A DNA stretch of 64,000 nucleotides from Bradyrhizobium sp. (GCF_022844465.1 NZ_JALHLP010000001.1:124001-188000); one strand, 5' to 3'. Shown: positions 21,263 to 30,241, numbered from the stretch's first letter. Made by a program: numbers and translations. Notes: a model not told the origin generated them from the sequence alone.

Positions 21263-22312
21263 TCAGCTCGCCACGATCCGCTCGTTCAGCCGCTGATCGA
21301 CGATCTCGACGGTGCGGCCGATCTCGGCGCTGGGCATGCCGAGCTGCTGCGCAATCAGCTTCACCAGCAGGTCGACCCGCTCGATGAAAGGCGCGCCGCT
21401 GGCCACCGCCCGAGCGGCCGACGAGGGCTTGAGCAGACTTTCCGCCGCCTTGGCATATTTCCCGAACGGCACCTGGTCCGCGGCATCGGCGCCGAGCCGC
21501 CGGGCGATGGCGTCGACATGGTCGTAGATCGACTGCGACAGCTTCAAATCGCCATGGACGGCGTCGCGGATCGACTGCGGCTCGCCGAGCGTGATGCAGC
21601 GGTAGTTGCCGGTCAGCAGCATCGACCATTTGGCCAGCGGCACGAATAGCGAATCGAACACCTTCAGCTTCACCGGAACATCATGGCCATCGAGCGTCAC
21701 CGCGTCGATACCGGCTTCCAGCTCGCGTAGCAGCTTGTTGTGTTCTTCATCCGCGAACGCCGCGGCCTTGAAGTTGGTGGGCAGACCGACATGCAGGACG
21801 TTGGCCGCCTCCTCGGGCGGACGGAAGGCCTGCGGATCGGGCGAGCAGAGCGTCACCAGTCCCGGCTTGAAGCGCTCCCACACCTGGGCGTTGGTATAGG
21901 CCTCCTCGAGGTCCATGTCCGCCAGCGCCGGGATCCGTTTCAGGTAAGGCAGCGGCGGCATGTTCATGATCGAGAGACAAGGCAGCCCCGCCTCGGCGAT
22001 CTTCACCATCAAGACCCGGATGGTGTGGTTGGTATACTGCGGCTCCTGCATCGCAAGACCGACGAGGTCGTAACGGGAGAGATCGACCTCCGCCGGCGTG
22101 GTCGCGTCAAGTCTGCCCGGCAGGTTGCGTGAGAAGATCGCCCGATGCACCGCCTCGTCGCGCAGCTTGATGCGAACCTCGGTGCCGTCGCGGTTGATGA
22201 GTTCGGCGGTCTTCTTCCTGCACACCAGCGTCACGTTGTGACCAGCCATCAAGAGCTTGGTCGCCAGCAGGGAGCCATAGGAGGCTCCAAGGATCAGGAT
22301 ATTCCGCGCCAT
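21263..22312 (-). CDS. Ketopantoate reductase-like NAD(P)-dependent oxidoreductase
   Basis: Dehydrogenase of 349 residues with an N-terminal Rossmann motif (LILGASYGSLLATKL, 5-19) and a helical C-terminal domain like that of 2-dehydropantoate 2-reductase. The nucleotide loop GASYGS departs from GxGxxG in its third glycine, and the middle of the protein (LVGLAMQEPQYTN) differs from classical PanE, so I would not call it PanE. Substrate unknown. ATG at 22312. It is convergent with the GGDEF-EAL gene and lies 226 bases downstream of the protease gene on the same strand. Confidence 0.75.
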   Translation of the reverse strand: MARNILILGASYGSLLATKLLMAGHNVTLVCRKKTAELINRDGTEVRIKLRDEAVHRAIFSRNLPGRLDATTPAEVDLSRYDLVGLAMQEPQYTNHTIRVLMVKIAEAGLPCLSIMNMPPLPYLKRIPALADMDLEEAYTNAQVWERFKPGLVTLCSPDPQAFRPPEEAANVLHVGLPTNFKAAAFADEEHNKLLRELEAGIDAVTLDGHDVPVKLKVFDSLFVPLAKWSMLLTGNYRCITLGEPQSIRDAVHGDLKLSQSIYDHVDAIARRLGADAADQVPFGKYAKAAESLLKPSSAARAVASGAPFIERVDLLVKLIAQQLGMPSAEIGRTVEIVDQRLNERIVAS

Positions 22313-22538
22313 ACGATGTTTTCCTCAAGTCCCGGTTCGCAAGGGGTCGCTCCGGCAGAGCGGATCCGTGCCTATCGCAAATTTATCGGTAATACAATTG
22401 TTTAGCAGCTGACCTTCACGGCAAGCCGTTGCACGCGATGGCGTCGCCAAACGAAGCGACCGTCCTGTCAGGCTCGCGAAAACAATACGGTAAGCGCGGC
22501 TCGCAGGATCGCCTTCCGCGGCACGCCGATCTGATCCC

Positions 22539-23876
22539 TCAGTTCGCCACTGCCCGCTTCGCCACGACAGGCGCATTCGCGTTGACGGTCACTCCGCGCA
22601 GCAGGTTGAAGGCGGCGTTGAGCGCCTTGTCGTCCTTGCCGGACGGCGGCACCCAGGATTGCGAGCCGGAGGTCTGTTTGGCGCCGTGGGCGGCGAGGTG
22701 GCCGCGCATCGAGGCTTCGCCCTTCATTTCAGAACGACCCTTCAATTCCTCGGGCACGTCCTGCAGCACTTCGAGGTCGGGCGCGATGCCCTGGGCCTGG
22801 ATCGAGCGGCCGGATGGCGTGAAGTAGCGCGCGGTGGTCAGCGCCAGCGCCCCGTTGCCGGGCCCGAGCGGGATGATCGTCTGCACCGAACCCTTGCCGA
22901 AGCTGCGGGTCCCGATCAGGGTGGCGCGCTTGTGATCCCGCAGCGCGCCGGCCACGATTTCGGAGGCCGACGCCGACCCGCCATTGATCAGCACCACCAG
23001 CGGCTTGCCCTTGGTCAAATCGCCACCGCGCGCGGCGAAGCGCTGGGTCTCCTCGGCGATGCGGCCGCGCGTCGACACCACTTCGCCCCGGTTGAGGAAG
23101 GCGCTCGACACCGAGACCGCCTGGTCGAGCAGGCCGCCCGGATTGTTGCGGAGGTCGATGACATAACCCGCGAGCTGGTCCGGCGCGATCTGCTTCGAAA
23201 TCCCTGATATCGCCTTCTTCAGGCCATCGGTGGTCTGCTCATTGAAGCGGGTGATCCTGATATAGCCGACATCGCCGCCATCGGTGTGGTAGCGGACCGG
23301 CCGCACCCGGATGATCTCACGCTGGATGGCGAGGTCGATCGGCGCGGCCGAGCCCTTGCGGCTGATCTTCAACCGTATTTTGCTGTTGGCCGGTCCCTTC
23401 ATCCGGCTCACCGCCTGTTCGAGGGTCAGGCCGGAGACCGGCTCATCGTCGATCTGCGTGATCACGTCACCCGACAGAATCCCGGCGCGCGCCGCCGGCG
23501 TATCGTCGATCGGCGTAACAACCTTGACGAGGCTGTCCTCCATGGTGATTTCGATGCCGAGCCCACCGAACTCGCCATGGGTGGCCTCCTGCATGTCGCG
23601 CCAACCCTTTTCGTTCATGTAGCGCGAATGCGGATCCAGCGCAGACATCATGCCGCTGATGGCGCCTTCCATCATCCTGGAATCGTCGGGCTTTTCGACA
23701 TAGCTGGTCTTGATCCGCTCGAACACGCTGCCGAACAGCTGGATCTGCGCGTAGGTGTCGGCGCGGGTCGCAGCCTTCGCCACCGCAACCAGATGCGCGC
23801 CCTGCGGGCCCATGACGAGCACGGTCAGGCCCGCGCCGGCGACGGCGCCGAGAAGAAAAGCGAAGTTTCTGCGCAT
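22539..23876 (-). CDS. S41 family C-terminal processing peptidase (CtpA-like)
   Basis: Periplasmic serine protease of 445 residues. An N-terminal signal/anchor (about 4-22) precedes a PDZ domain (about 95-185, GGLGIEITMEDSLVKVVTP) and the S41 core. The Ser-Lys dyad is Ser303 (GGSASASE) and Lys328 (FGKGSVQ), 25 residues apart as in E. coli Prc. The ATG at 23876 has GGGGAT 9 bases upstream. A second, housekeeping ctpA commonly exists near obg/proBA in this group, so this could be a paralogue. It is divergent from the TctC-like gene. Confidence 0.9.
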   Translation of the reverse strand: MRRNFAFLLGAVAGAGLTVLVMGPQGAHLVAVAKAATRADTYAQIQLFGSVFERIKTSYVEKPDDSRMMEGAISGMMSALDPHSRYMNEKGWRDMQEATHGEFGGLGIEITMEDSLVKVVTPIDDTPAARAGILSGDVITQIDDEPVSGLTLEQAVSRMKGPANSKIRLKISRKGSAAPIDLAIQREIIRVRPVRYHTDGGDVGYIRITRFNEQTTDGLKKAISGISKQIAPDQLAGYVIDLRNNPGGLLDQAVSVSSAFLNRGEVVSTRGRIAEETQRFAARGGDLTKGKPLVVLINGGSASASEIVAGALRDHKRATLIGTRSFGKGSVQTIIPLGPGNGALALTTARYFTPSGRSIQAQGIAPDLEVLQDVPEELKGRSEMKGEASMRGHLAAHGAKQTSGSQSWVPPSGKDDKALNAAFNLLRGVTVNANAPVVAKRAVAN

Positions 23877-24111
23877 CGTCGGTCGATCCCCTTCTTGACG
23901 GGCGCCCGCCATCGCCCCCAATCGGCGTCCCCACCCGGGGCGACTAACTCAGCCCGGCTTTTTGGTCGGATCAAGGCGCGGCGGCCTCGCCTGCACAGCG
24001 TTTTCGCGCGAAAAGCCCGAATTGCGCCCAATGCGCCACTCTGTCCCGTCTTTCGTGGCTGGCTTCAGCCGGCCGATGCGATAGCCTGCCGGAAAATTCA
24101 GGGAGAGAATC

Positions 24112-25101
24112 ATGCCAGCCAAATTCAATCGTCGTCACTTCATCGCGGCCGGTGCAGCCGCCGCCGCAACGCCTTTGCTGTGGCGCCGGGCCTCGGCCCA
24201 AGCCGCCTGGCCGTCGCGGCAGATCCGGATGGTCTGCAGCTACCCCGCGGGCGGGCAGACCGACCTGCTGGCCCGCGCCTTCGGCGACTTCATCTCCAGA
24301 CAGGTGGGGCAGACCGTCGTCATCGAAAACAAGGCCGGCGCCTCCGGCTCGATCGGCGCGGCCGAAGTCGCCCGCGCGGCACCGGACGGCCATACGATCC
24401 TGTGCTCGATCTCGACCACCTATGTGATGAACCGGGTGATGATGAAGAACCCCGGCTACGACATGGACAAGGACCTGACGCTCGTCAGCATCATTCCCGG
24501 CGCCGGGCTGCTCCTGGTCGCGAGCGAGAAATGCGGCGCCAGGACGCTGGCGGAATTCGTCGCCTTCGCGCGCCAGAGCGGCAAGGTGAACTTCGGCACC
24601 TATAGCGCGGGATCAGCCCCGCACATCACGATCAACGAACTCAACAAGCAGTATGGCCTCAACATCGAGCCGATCCACTACCGAGGCGAAGCGCCGATGT
24701 GGACGGGGTTGCTGGAAGGCACGCTCGATGTCGCGATGGGCAGCTACACCGCGGCGCAACCTGTGCTGCAAAGCAATCGCGGCGTTCTGTTCGCGGTGCA
24801 TTCGAAAAAGGTCGCCGCGATCCCTCACGTCAAGACCCTAACCGAACAGGGTGCGACAGGGAAGTTCTTCACCGTCAGCGGCTTCACCGGCTGGGCGCTG
24901 CCAAAGGCGACGCCGCAGCCGATCGTCGATCGGCTGGCGGAACTCTGCGTGGCCGCCAACAGCGACCCGAAGGTGAAGGAAGTCCTCGGCACGTTCGTGC
25001 TGGAGCCGGCGCTCGGCTTTAAGGAAAGCAACGCGATGTATCAGCGCGAATTGCCGACCTGGATCGAGAGCGGCCAGGCGCTCGGCCTGCCGCCGGCCTG
25101 A
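24112..25101 (+). CDS. Bug/TctC family periplasmic substrate-binding protein
   Basis: Extracytoplasmic solute receptor of 329 residues from the tripartite tricarboxylate transporter family. The N-terminus has RRHF followed by an Ala-rich hydrophobic stretch ending in ASAQA, a twin-arginine-like export signal. The mature part starts WPSRQIRMVCSYPAGGQTDLLAR, the family's ligand-binding signature, with VVIENKAGASGSIGA following. Usual ligands are carboxylates, but the ligand here is unknown. No TctA or TctB membrane gene is in the window, so the receptor is orphan. Its stop is 22 bases from that of the convergent flavoenzyme gene. Confidence 0.92.
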   Translation: MPAKFNRRHFIAAGAAAAATPLLWRRASAQAAWPSRQIRMVCSYPAGGQTDLLARAFGDFISRQVGQTVVIENKAGASGSIGAAEVARAAPDGHTILCSISTTYVMNRVMMKNPGYDMDKDLTLVSIIPGAGLLLVASEKCGARTLAEFVAFARQSGKVNFGTYSAGSAPHITINELNKQYGLNIEPIHYRGEAPMWTGLLEGTLDVAMGSYTAAQPVLQSNRGVLFAVHSKKVAAIPHVKTLTEQGATGKFFTVSGFTGWALPKATPQPIVDRLAELCVAANSDPKVKEVLGTFVLEPALGFKESNAMYQRELPTWIESGQALGLPPA

Positions 25102-25123
25102 TGATGGTCACACCGCTACGGGC

Positions 25124-26296
25124 TTAAACCACCCTCCCCGCGTCCTGCAGCCCGTTCTGCCAGGTCGAGGGCTGGGTCCCGAAGCCGCGCTTGGCGCGGG
25201 TGCCGAGCCAATAGCCGAATTGCGGGGGGACGTTGCGGAACGGACCCTCGACGCCGAGCTTCAGCGCGGCGTCCATCGGCCAGTTCGGGTTGTTGAGGAT
25301 TTCGCGGCCGACCGCGATCAGATCGGCCTGCTTGTCGCGCAGGATCTGTTCGGCCTGGTCGCCATGGATGATGAGGCCGACCGCCATCGTCATGATGTCG
25401 GCGTGGCGCTTCACATATTCCGAAAGCGGCACTTGATAGCTGTACTTGATTTCCTTGCCCAGGATCGGCGCCATTTCGGTGATGCCGCCGGAGGAGCAAT
25501 CGATGACGTCGACGCCTTTGGCCTTGAGGATTTTCGCCAGCCGCGCGCTCTGCTCCGGTCCCCATCCGGCATTGTCCTCGACCGACAGGCGGACGAACAG
25601 CGGCTTGTGCTCGGGCCAGTGCGCGCGCACGGCTTCGGTGATCTCGGTGATGAAGCGCATCCGGTTTGCTTCCGAGCCGCCATATTCGTCGCTGCGCTGG
25701 TTCGACCGCTCCGACAGGAACTGATGCACGAGATACCCATGCGCGCCGTGCAGCTCCAGCACGTCGAAGCCGGCCTCATGCGCGCGCCGCGCCGCGTTGC
25801 CCCAGGCCTGCACCAGGTCCTTCACCTCGTGCCGCTCCAGCGCCTTCGGCACCGGCCATTTCTCGCTGTGGGCGATCGCGCTTGGCGCCACCGGCGACCA
25901 CGCCTCCCAGTCATCGATGTCGGGGGTTCGTTGCAGCGGACGATCGCCCTCCCATGGCCGGGTGGCGCGCGCCTTGCGGCCGGAATGGCCGAGCTGGATG
26001 CCGGCGACCGAATTCTGCTGCTTGATGAACCGGACGAGGCGGCTGAGCGGTTCGACAAAGGCGTCATCCCAGATGCCGAGGTCGCCGACCGTGCCGCAGC
26101 CGCGCCGCTCCACCTTGGTGGATTCGACGACAACAAGGCCGGCGCCACCGGCGGCGAACTTGCCGGCGTTCATCAGGTGCCAGTCGGTCGGAAAGCCCTT
26201 CACGGCCGAATACTGATGCATCGGCGGCACCACGATGCGGTTGCGCAGCTCGACGCCGCGGATCGTCATCGGGGAGAACAGCAGGCTTTCAGTCAT
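25124..26296 (-). CDS. Old yellow enzyme family NADH:flavin oxidoreductase (YqjM/NamA-like)
   Basis: FMN-dependent ene-reductase of 390 residues. The barrel starts SPMTIRGVELRNRIVVPPM; the substrate-binding HGAH pair lies in LELHGAHGYLVHQFLS, and SNQRSDEYGGS follows, all as in YqjM. Where YqjM-type enzymes have Cys in PMCMYS, this protein has His27 (PPMHQYS), while the neighbouring Tyr29 is kept. It probably reduces activated alkenes; natural substrate unknown. The ATG at 26296 has GAGG upstream and is preferred to a GTG at 26320. It is convergent with the TctC-like gene. Confidence 0.92.
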   Translation of the reverse strand: MTESLLFSPMTIRGVELRNRIVVPPMHQYSAVKGFPTDWHLMNAGKFAAGGAGLVVVESTKVERRGCGTVGDLGIWDDAFVEPLSRLVRFIKQQNSVAGIQLGHSGRKARATRPWEGDRPLQRTPDIDDWEAWSPVAPSAIAHSEKWPVPKALERHEVKDLVQAWGNAARRAHEAGFDVLELHGAHGYLVHQFLSERSNQRSDEYGGSEANRMRFITEITEAVRAHWPEHKPLFVRLSVEDNAGWGPEQSARLAKILKAKGVDVIDCSSGGITEMAPILGKEIKYSYQVPLSEYVKRHADIMTMAVGLIIHGDQAEQILRDKQADLIAVGREILNNPNWPMDAALKLGVEGPFRNVPPQFGYWLGTRAKRGFGTQPSTWQNGLQDAGRVV

Positions 26297-26365
26297 TTCC
26301 GGTTTCCTCGGTTTGGACACGTCGGCCCGGCATCGCGCCGGGATGTGTCTTTTTTCTTGCGCCGT

Positions 26366-26680
26366 TTATTTTGCGCCGCTCTCGGGCTTGGTGTCGGCGG
26401 ACTTGGTCTTCGGCCTGGACGGCGGCGCTGTCGCCGCAGCTTTCGGCGGCGCGCCTTCGCTGCGCACCGTCCCCCATGGATCGGAGGCTTTTTGTCGTTC
26501 CGGTATGTTGCCTAGCGACCGTTGGTAGGCCCGCTCGGCTTCCTTCTCGGCCGCGATTTCGGACGGCGTCTTGACCTTGTCGGGCTCACCATACCTGGTC
26601 GGGCCGCCCTGGGCCGCGGCGGGCCCGGCGAGCAACCCGACCGTGGCCATGACGCCGAAAATTCCGCCGAGAACTCTCAT
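26366..26680 (-). CDS. Small exported Pro/Ala/Lys-rich protein
   Basis: Hypothetical protein of 104 residues. A signal peptide (about 1-23, ending AGPAAAQG) leads to a charged helical stretch (TPSEIAAEKEAERAYQRSL) and a disordered Lys/Pro/Ala-rich tail. The ATG at 26680 has GGGGAG 7 bases upstream, which fixes the start. It lies 69 bases upstream of the old yellow enzyme gene on the same strand. The SEIAAEKEAERAYQRSL pattern recurs in short rhizobial proteins of unknown role; no function is proposed. Confidence 0.7.
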   Translation of the reverse strand: MRVLGGIFGVMATVGLLAGPAAAQGGPTRYGEPDKVKTPSEIAAEKEAERAYQRSLGNIPERQKASDPWGTVRSEGAPPKAAATAPPSRPKTKSADTKPESGAK

Positions 26681-26813
26681 GCGACTGCTCCCCTTCCGAT
26701 TTGCTCGAAGGCTTAGCACAGCTTGCGCACCGGCTTAAGTGCTGGATTGGGCAGGCCGCCTCAATCCCGCCCCGTTGCCCCGACGCGTTCGGTTTTGTAA
26801 ACGATTGCCATGC

Positions 26814-27437
26814 ATGCGCCCCCTCGTCCCCCACGCCGCCGACGCGTTGCTCTTCGATCTCGGACGGGTCGTGCTCGATATCGACTTCGGCAAGGTGGTG
26901 GCGAGTTGGGCCGCGCACGCCGGCCGCGCGCCCGCCGATCTGGCGGGGCGGCTATCGCCCGGCGAGGCCTGGCGGGGTCACGAGCGGGGCGAGATCAGCG
27001 ACGCCGTTTTTTTCGAAAGCCTGCGCGCTTCGCTCGGGATCGACATCACCGACGCCCAGTTCCTCGAAGGCTGGAACGCCATTTTCACCGGCGAAATGCC
27101 GGGCATCGCCGCGATGCTGTCGCGGGCCGCGGCGCGGTTGCCGCTCTATGCCTTCTCCAACACCAACGCCCCGCATGTCGCACATTTCTCGCGCACCTAC
27201 GCCGACGTGCTCGGTCATTTCCGCGAAATCTATTTGTCATCGACGATCGGGCTTCGGAAACCGGAGGCGGCGGCCTATGATCACGTCGTCAAGGCGATCG
27301 GCCTGCCCGCCTCGCGGATCCTGTTCTTCGACGATTCCGCCGAGAACATCGCCGGGGCGCGGGCGCGGGGCTTGACCGCGGTCCATGTGCGATCGCCTGA
27401 TGATGTCGCCACAGCGCTTGCCGCGCTGGGCATTTGA
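26814..27437 (+). CDS. HAD-superfamily hydrolase, YihX-like
   Basis: Haloacid dehalogenase-type phosphatase of 207 residues. Motif I reads FDLGRVVLDIDF, like the FDLGNV of YihX (glucose-1-phosphate phosphatase): the nucleophilic Asp is kept but the usual second Asp of DxD is Gly. Motif II is YAFSNTN, motif III KPEAAAYD, and motif IV FFDDSAENIAGA. A cap domain lies between I and II. The ATG at 26814 starts close to the domain. moeA begins 10 bases after its stop, so the two may be cotranscribed. Confidence 0.88.
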   Translation: MRPLVPHAADALLFDLGRVVLDIDFGKVVASWAAHAGRAPADLAGRLSPGEAWRGHERGEISDAVFFESLRASLGIDITDAQFLEGWNAIFTGEMPGIAAMLSRAAARLPLYAFSNTNAPHVAHFSRTYADVLGHFREIYLSSTIGLRKPEAAAYDHVVKAIGLPASRILFFDDSAENIAGARARGLTAVHVRSPDDVATALAALGI

Positions 27438-27447
27438 GGGGGAATCC

Positions 27448-28671
27448 GTGGCGTTGATGCCTGTCGCCGACGCGCTTGCCGCAATCCTTGCCGGCGCCGA
27501 CCCCCTGCCCGAAGAAACCGTCGCGCTCGACACCGCTTTCCATCGCGTGCTGGCGCGCGACGTCGCGGCGCGGCGTACCCAGCCGCCGCTGGCGATGTCG
27601 GCAATGGACGGTTATGCGGTGCGCGCCGCCGACGCCGCCCAACTCTCGGTGCGGCTGAGGGTGATCGGCGAGGTCGCGGCCGGCCGGCCGTTCGAGCGCA
27701 AGCTCGGGGCCGGCGAGGCGGTGCGAATCTTCACCGGCGGGGTGATCCCCGATGGGGCCGACGCCGTCATCATCCAGGAAGACACTATCCGCGAAGCCTC
27801 CGGCGACGGCGATCATATCGCCATCACCGAGGCTGCGGTAACTGGCCGGCATATCCGCCCGGCCGGCGTCGATTTCCGCGCCGGCGACGTCTTGCTCGCC
27901 AGGGGAACCCGCCTCACCGACCGCGACCTGTCGCTCGCCGCCGGCATGAACCACCCGGAGCTTGCGGTCTGCCGCCGACCCAGGGTCGCCGTGCTCGCCA
28001 CCGGCGACGAACTGGTGATGCCGGGGACCGTCCCGGGTCCCGGCCAGATCGTCTATTCCAACGGCTATGGGCTGCGAGCGCTGGCGCGGGCCGAGGGCGC
28101 CGAGGTCATCGATCTCGGGATCGCCGCCGACACGATGGCGGCCATCACGGACGGCATCCAGCGCGCCCGCCAAGCCAACGCCGACATCCTGATCACCATG
28201 GGCGGCGCCTCGGTCGGCGACCATGACCTGGTCAAGCGGTCGCTGGAGGCCTGTGGCGTCGCCATGGCGTTCTGGCGGATCGCCATGCGTCCGGGCAAGC
28301 CGATGATGCACGGGCGGCTGGGCGCGATGCGGGTGATCGGCCTGCCCGGCAATCCGGTCTCGTCCTATGTCTGCGGCTTCCTGTTCCTGGTGCCGCTGAT
28401 TCGCGCGCTGTCGGGTCGAACCAGCGTGCATCATGTCCGGCAGACCGCCCTGCTCGGCCGCGATCTCGCAGCCAACGACCAGCGCGAGGATTACCTCCGC
28501 GCCCGCCTGGAAGCGCGCGCGGACGGCACGCTGGTCGCCACGCCCGTGATCCACCAGGACAGCTCGCTGCTTGGCAATCTTGCTGCGGCGCAGGCGCTTG
28601 TGGTCCGCCCGCCGCTGGCGCCAGCGGCCGCCAAGGGCGCGCGGTGCGAACTGCTGCGCCTGCCGGAATGA
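27448..28671 (+). CDS. moeA: Molybdopterin molybdenumtransferase
   Basis: Inserts molybdenum into adenylylated molybdopterin in the last step of basic Mo-cofactor synthesis. The protein is 407 residues. Family motifs appear in order: MSAMDGYAVRA, TGGVIPDGADAVIIQED, ATGDELV, TMGGASVGDHD, RPGKPMMHG and GLPGNPVSS. The start is GTG at 27448, with GAGGGGGA about 5 bases upstream; a longer frame to 27385 overlaps the HAD gene. It precedes lexA by 216 bases. Its partner moaC is at 17.7 kb. Confidence 0.96.
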   Translation: MALMPVADALAAILAGADPLPEETVALDTAFHRVLARDVAARRTQPPLAMSAMDGYAVRAADAAQLSVRLRVIGEVAAGRPFERKLGAGEAVRIFTGGVIPDGADAVIIQEDTIREASGDGDHIAITEAAVTGRHIRPAGVDFRAGDVLLARGTRLTDRDLSLAAGMNHPELAVCRRPRVAVLATGDELVMPGTVPGPGQIVYSNGYGLRALARAEGAEVIDLGIAADTMAAITDGIQRARQANADILITMGGASVGDHDLVKRSLEACGVAMAFWRIAMRPGKPMMHGRLGAMRVIGLPGNPVSSYVCGFLFLVPLIRALSGRTSVHHVRQTALLGRDLAANDQREDYLRARLEARADGTLVATPVIHQDSSLLGNLAAAQALVVRPPLAPAAAKGARCELLRLPE

Positions 28672-28748
28672 CGGCCTGGACGGCGCCCTGAGCATGCCCC
28701 TTGCGCTTCGCGCAGGGACCCCCATCGCCTTCACCTGAAATTAAGTGG

Positions 28749-28794
28749 TTGCGGAACACATATCGAACATATAGTGTTCGTTCATGCTTTGTTT
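28749..28794 (+). promoter_or_regulatory. lexA promoter with LexA operators
   Basis: GAAC-N7-GAAC at 28754-28768 matches the alphaproteobacterial LexA box. The inner GAAC also forms a palindrome GAAC-N7-GTTC (28765-28779), and a degenerate GTTC-N7-GTTT follows at 28780-28794. A possible promoter (TTGCGG at 28749-28754, 17-base spacer, TAGTGT at 28772-28777) lies inside this cluster, so LexA binding would block RNA polymerase and autoregulate lexA. Confidence 0.85.
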
Positions 28795-28887
28795 CGACCG
28801 CTTGTGTCTAAGCTGGAGTCTGGTGCTCCAGCTCTACAGACCGGGAGGCTCGGGACCGAACGACGACCAACCGGGGGAAAACTCGCG

Positions 28888-29595
28888 ATGCTTACGCGCA
28901 AACAGTATGAACTTCTGCGTTTCATCAACGAACGGCTGAAAGAGGCCGGCGTGCCGCCTTCCTTCGACGAAATGAAGGACGCGCTCGACCTGCGCTCGAA
29001 GTCCGGCATCCACCGACTGATCACCGCTTTGGAAGAGCGCGGCTTCATCCGCCGCCTGCCCAATCGCGCCCGCGCCATCGAAGTCATCAAGCTGCCGGAG
29101 CTTTCGGGCGGCGGTGGCGGCAACGGCCGCCGCGGATTCACGCCGAGCGTCATCGAGGGCACGCTTGGCAAGCGCTCGAGCAGCGCCACGGCCACCGAGG
29201 ACGACGGCAACCGTCCGGTTGCCGTGCCCGTGATGGGCCGGATCGCCGCCGGTACGCCGATCGAGGCGCTGCAGACCCGCAGCCACACCATCAGCGTGCC
29301 GCCTGACATGCTCGGCTCCGGCGAACATTACGCGCTGGAAGTGCGCGGCGATTCCATGGTGGACGCCGGGATCCTCGACGGCGACATGGCGCTGATCCAG
29401 CGCAACGAAACCGCCGAGACCGGCGACATCGTGGTGGCGCTGATCGACGAGGAGGAAGCAACGCTGAAGCGCTTCCGCCGCCGCGGCGCATCGATCGCGC
29501 TGGAGCCCGCCAACGCTTCCTATGAAGTCCGCATCCTGCCGCCGAACCGGGTCCGGATTCAGGGAAAACTGATCGGTCTGTACCGGAAGTATTGA
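28888..29595 (+). CDS. lexA: LexA SOS-response repressor
   Basis: SOS repressor and self-cleaving protease of 235 residues. The N-terminal winged helix-turn-helix (1-65) includes [18 protein letters not shown] Gly/Ser-rich linker (about 72-108), longer than in E. coli and normal for alphaproteobacteria, leads to the S24 domain with the Ala121-Gly122 cleavage site and catalytic Ser156 (RGDSM) and Lys194 (TLKRF). The ATG at 28888 has GGGGGAAAA upstream. Operators lie at 28754-28794, and a matching operator cluster occurs at 57746-57778. Confidence 0.98.
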   Translation: MLTRKQYELLRFINERLKEAGVPPSFDEMKDALDLRSKSGIHRLITALEERGFIRRLPNRARAIEVIKLPELSGGGGGNGRRGFTPSVIEGTLGKRSSSATATEDDGNRPVAVPVMGRIAAGTPIEALQTRSHTISVPPDMLGSGEHYALEVRGDSMVDAGILDGDMALIQRNETAETGDIVVALIDEEEATLKRFRRRGASIALEPANASYEVRILPPNRVRIQGKLIGLYRKY

Positions 29596-29627
29596 ACTCG
29601 CTTGAAGATCACAGATAGCGAAAGAAG

Positions 29628-29651
29628 CCCCGGCCGCGCCGGGGTTTTTTT
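29628..29651 (+). terminator. Intrinsic terminator of lexA
   Basis: A 7-bp GC stem (29628-29634 with 29638-29644), CGC loop and seven T residues follow 33 bases after the lexA stop. Confidence 0.92.
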
Positions 29652-29818
29652 ATTGATGCGCGGAACCGGCGCGCGTTGGCGCGTTTGTGATGAAGGCGCC
29701 GTGAGCCAGTCGCAGAAATGCCGAGAATGCAGCTGACGCTCGGCGCCATGTTCACCTGATAGAGGCCTGTGCCTCCTCGCAAGTACGGGTCAGCTATCTC
29801 AAATGAGGGAGCCATCCG

Positions 29819-30241
29819 ATGTGCGACTACAGCCTTCATGCTTTGGCAACGCGTCCCGCACGTGTCGGGGAAACGCTGATCAGCACAACCTTTCGCGGCA
29901 CGTCCACCCGCGGCTTTGCGTCCGAAAAGGAACCCGCGGTCGCGGTCTGCATGCTTCCCGGCACCGAACTGGCGTTCGCCGCCGACGTCAAATATGACAG
30001 CCGCTGGATCTGGACCCGAACCGTCGGCTGGCGCGTCGGCAAGTTCAATCAGATCGAGACCCAAACCCCCGACCGTCACCATGACGCGATCGAATTTCCG
30101 GACGGCAGCCATGTTCTGGTGACGCAGCTCTGCCAGGGCCAGCGCGTGACCGTACTGCAATTGCCGGCGGGTCAGAATGACAATGATCGCGCACCGAAGG
30201 TGGCGGGAGCGCCGTCGCCTGCATCGATCGTGACTAGTTGA
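29819..30241 (+). CDS. Conserved hypothetical protein (MCDYSLHAL type)
   Basis: Cytosolic-looking protein of 140 residues beginning MCDYSLHALATRPARVGE, a start I recognise from a family of rhizobial hypothetical proteins. The middle is beta-rich (FRGTSTRGFASEKEPAVAVCMLPGTELAF) and the last ~25 residues are Pro/Ala-rich. GAGGGAG lies 8 bases before the ATG. It stands alone between the lexA terminator and the convergent comEC gene, 69 bases from the comEC stop. Function unknown. Confidence 0.75.
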   Translation: MCDYSLHALATRPARVGETLISTTFRGTSTRGFASEKEPAVAVCMLPGTELAFAADVKYDSRWIWTRTVGWRVGKFNQIETQTPDRHHDAIEFPDGSHVLVTQLCQGQRVTVLQLPAGQNDNDRAPKVAGAPSPASIVTS

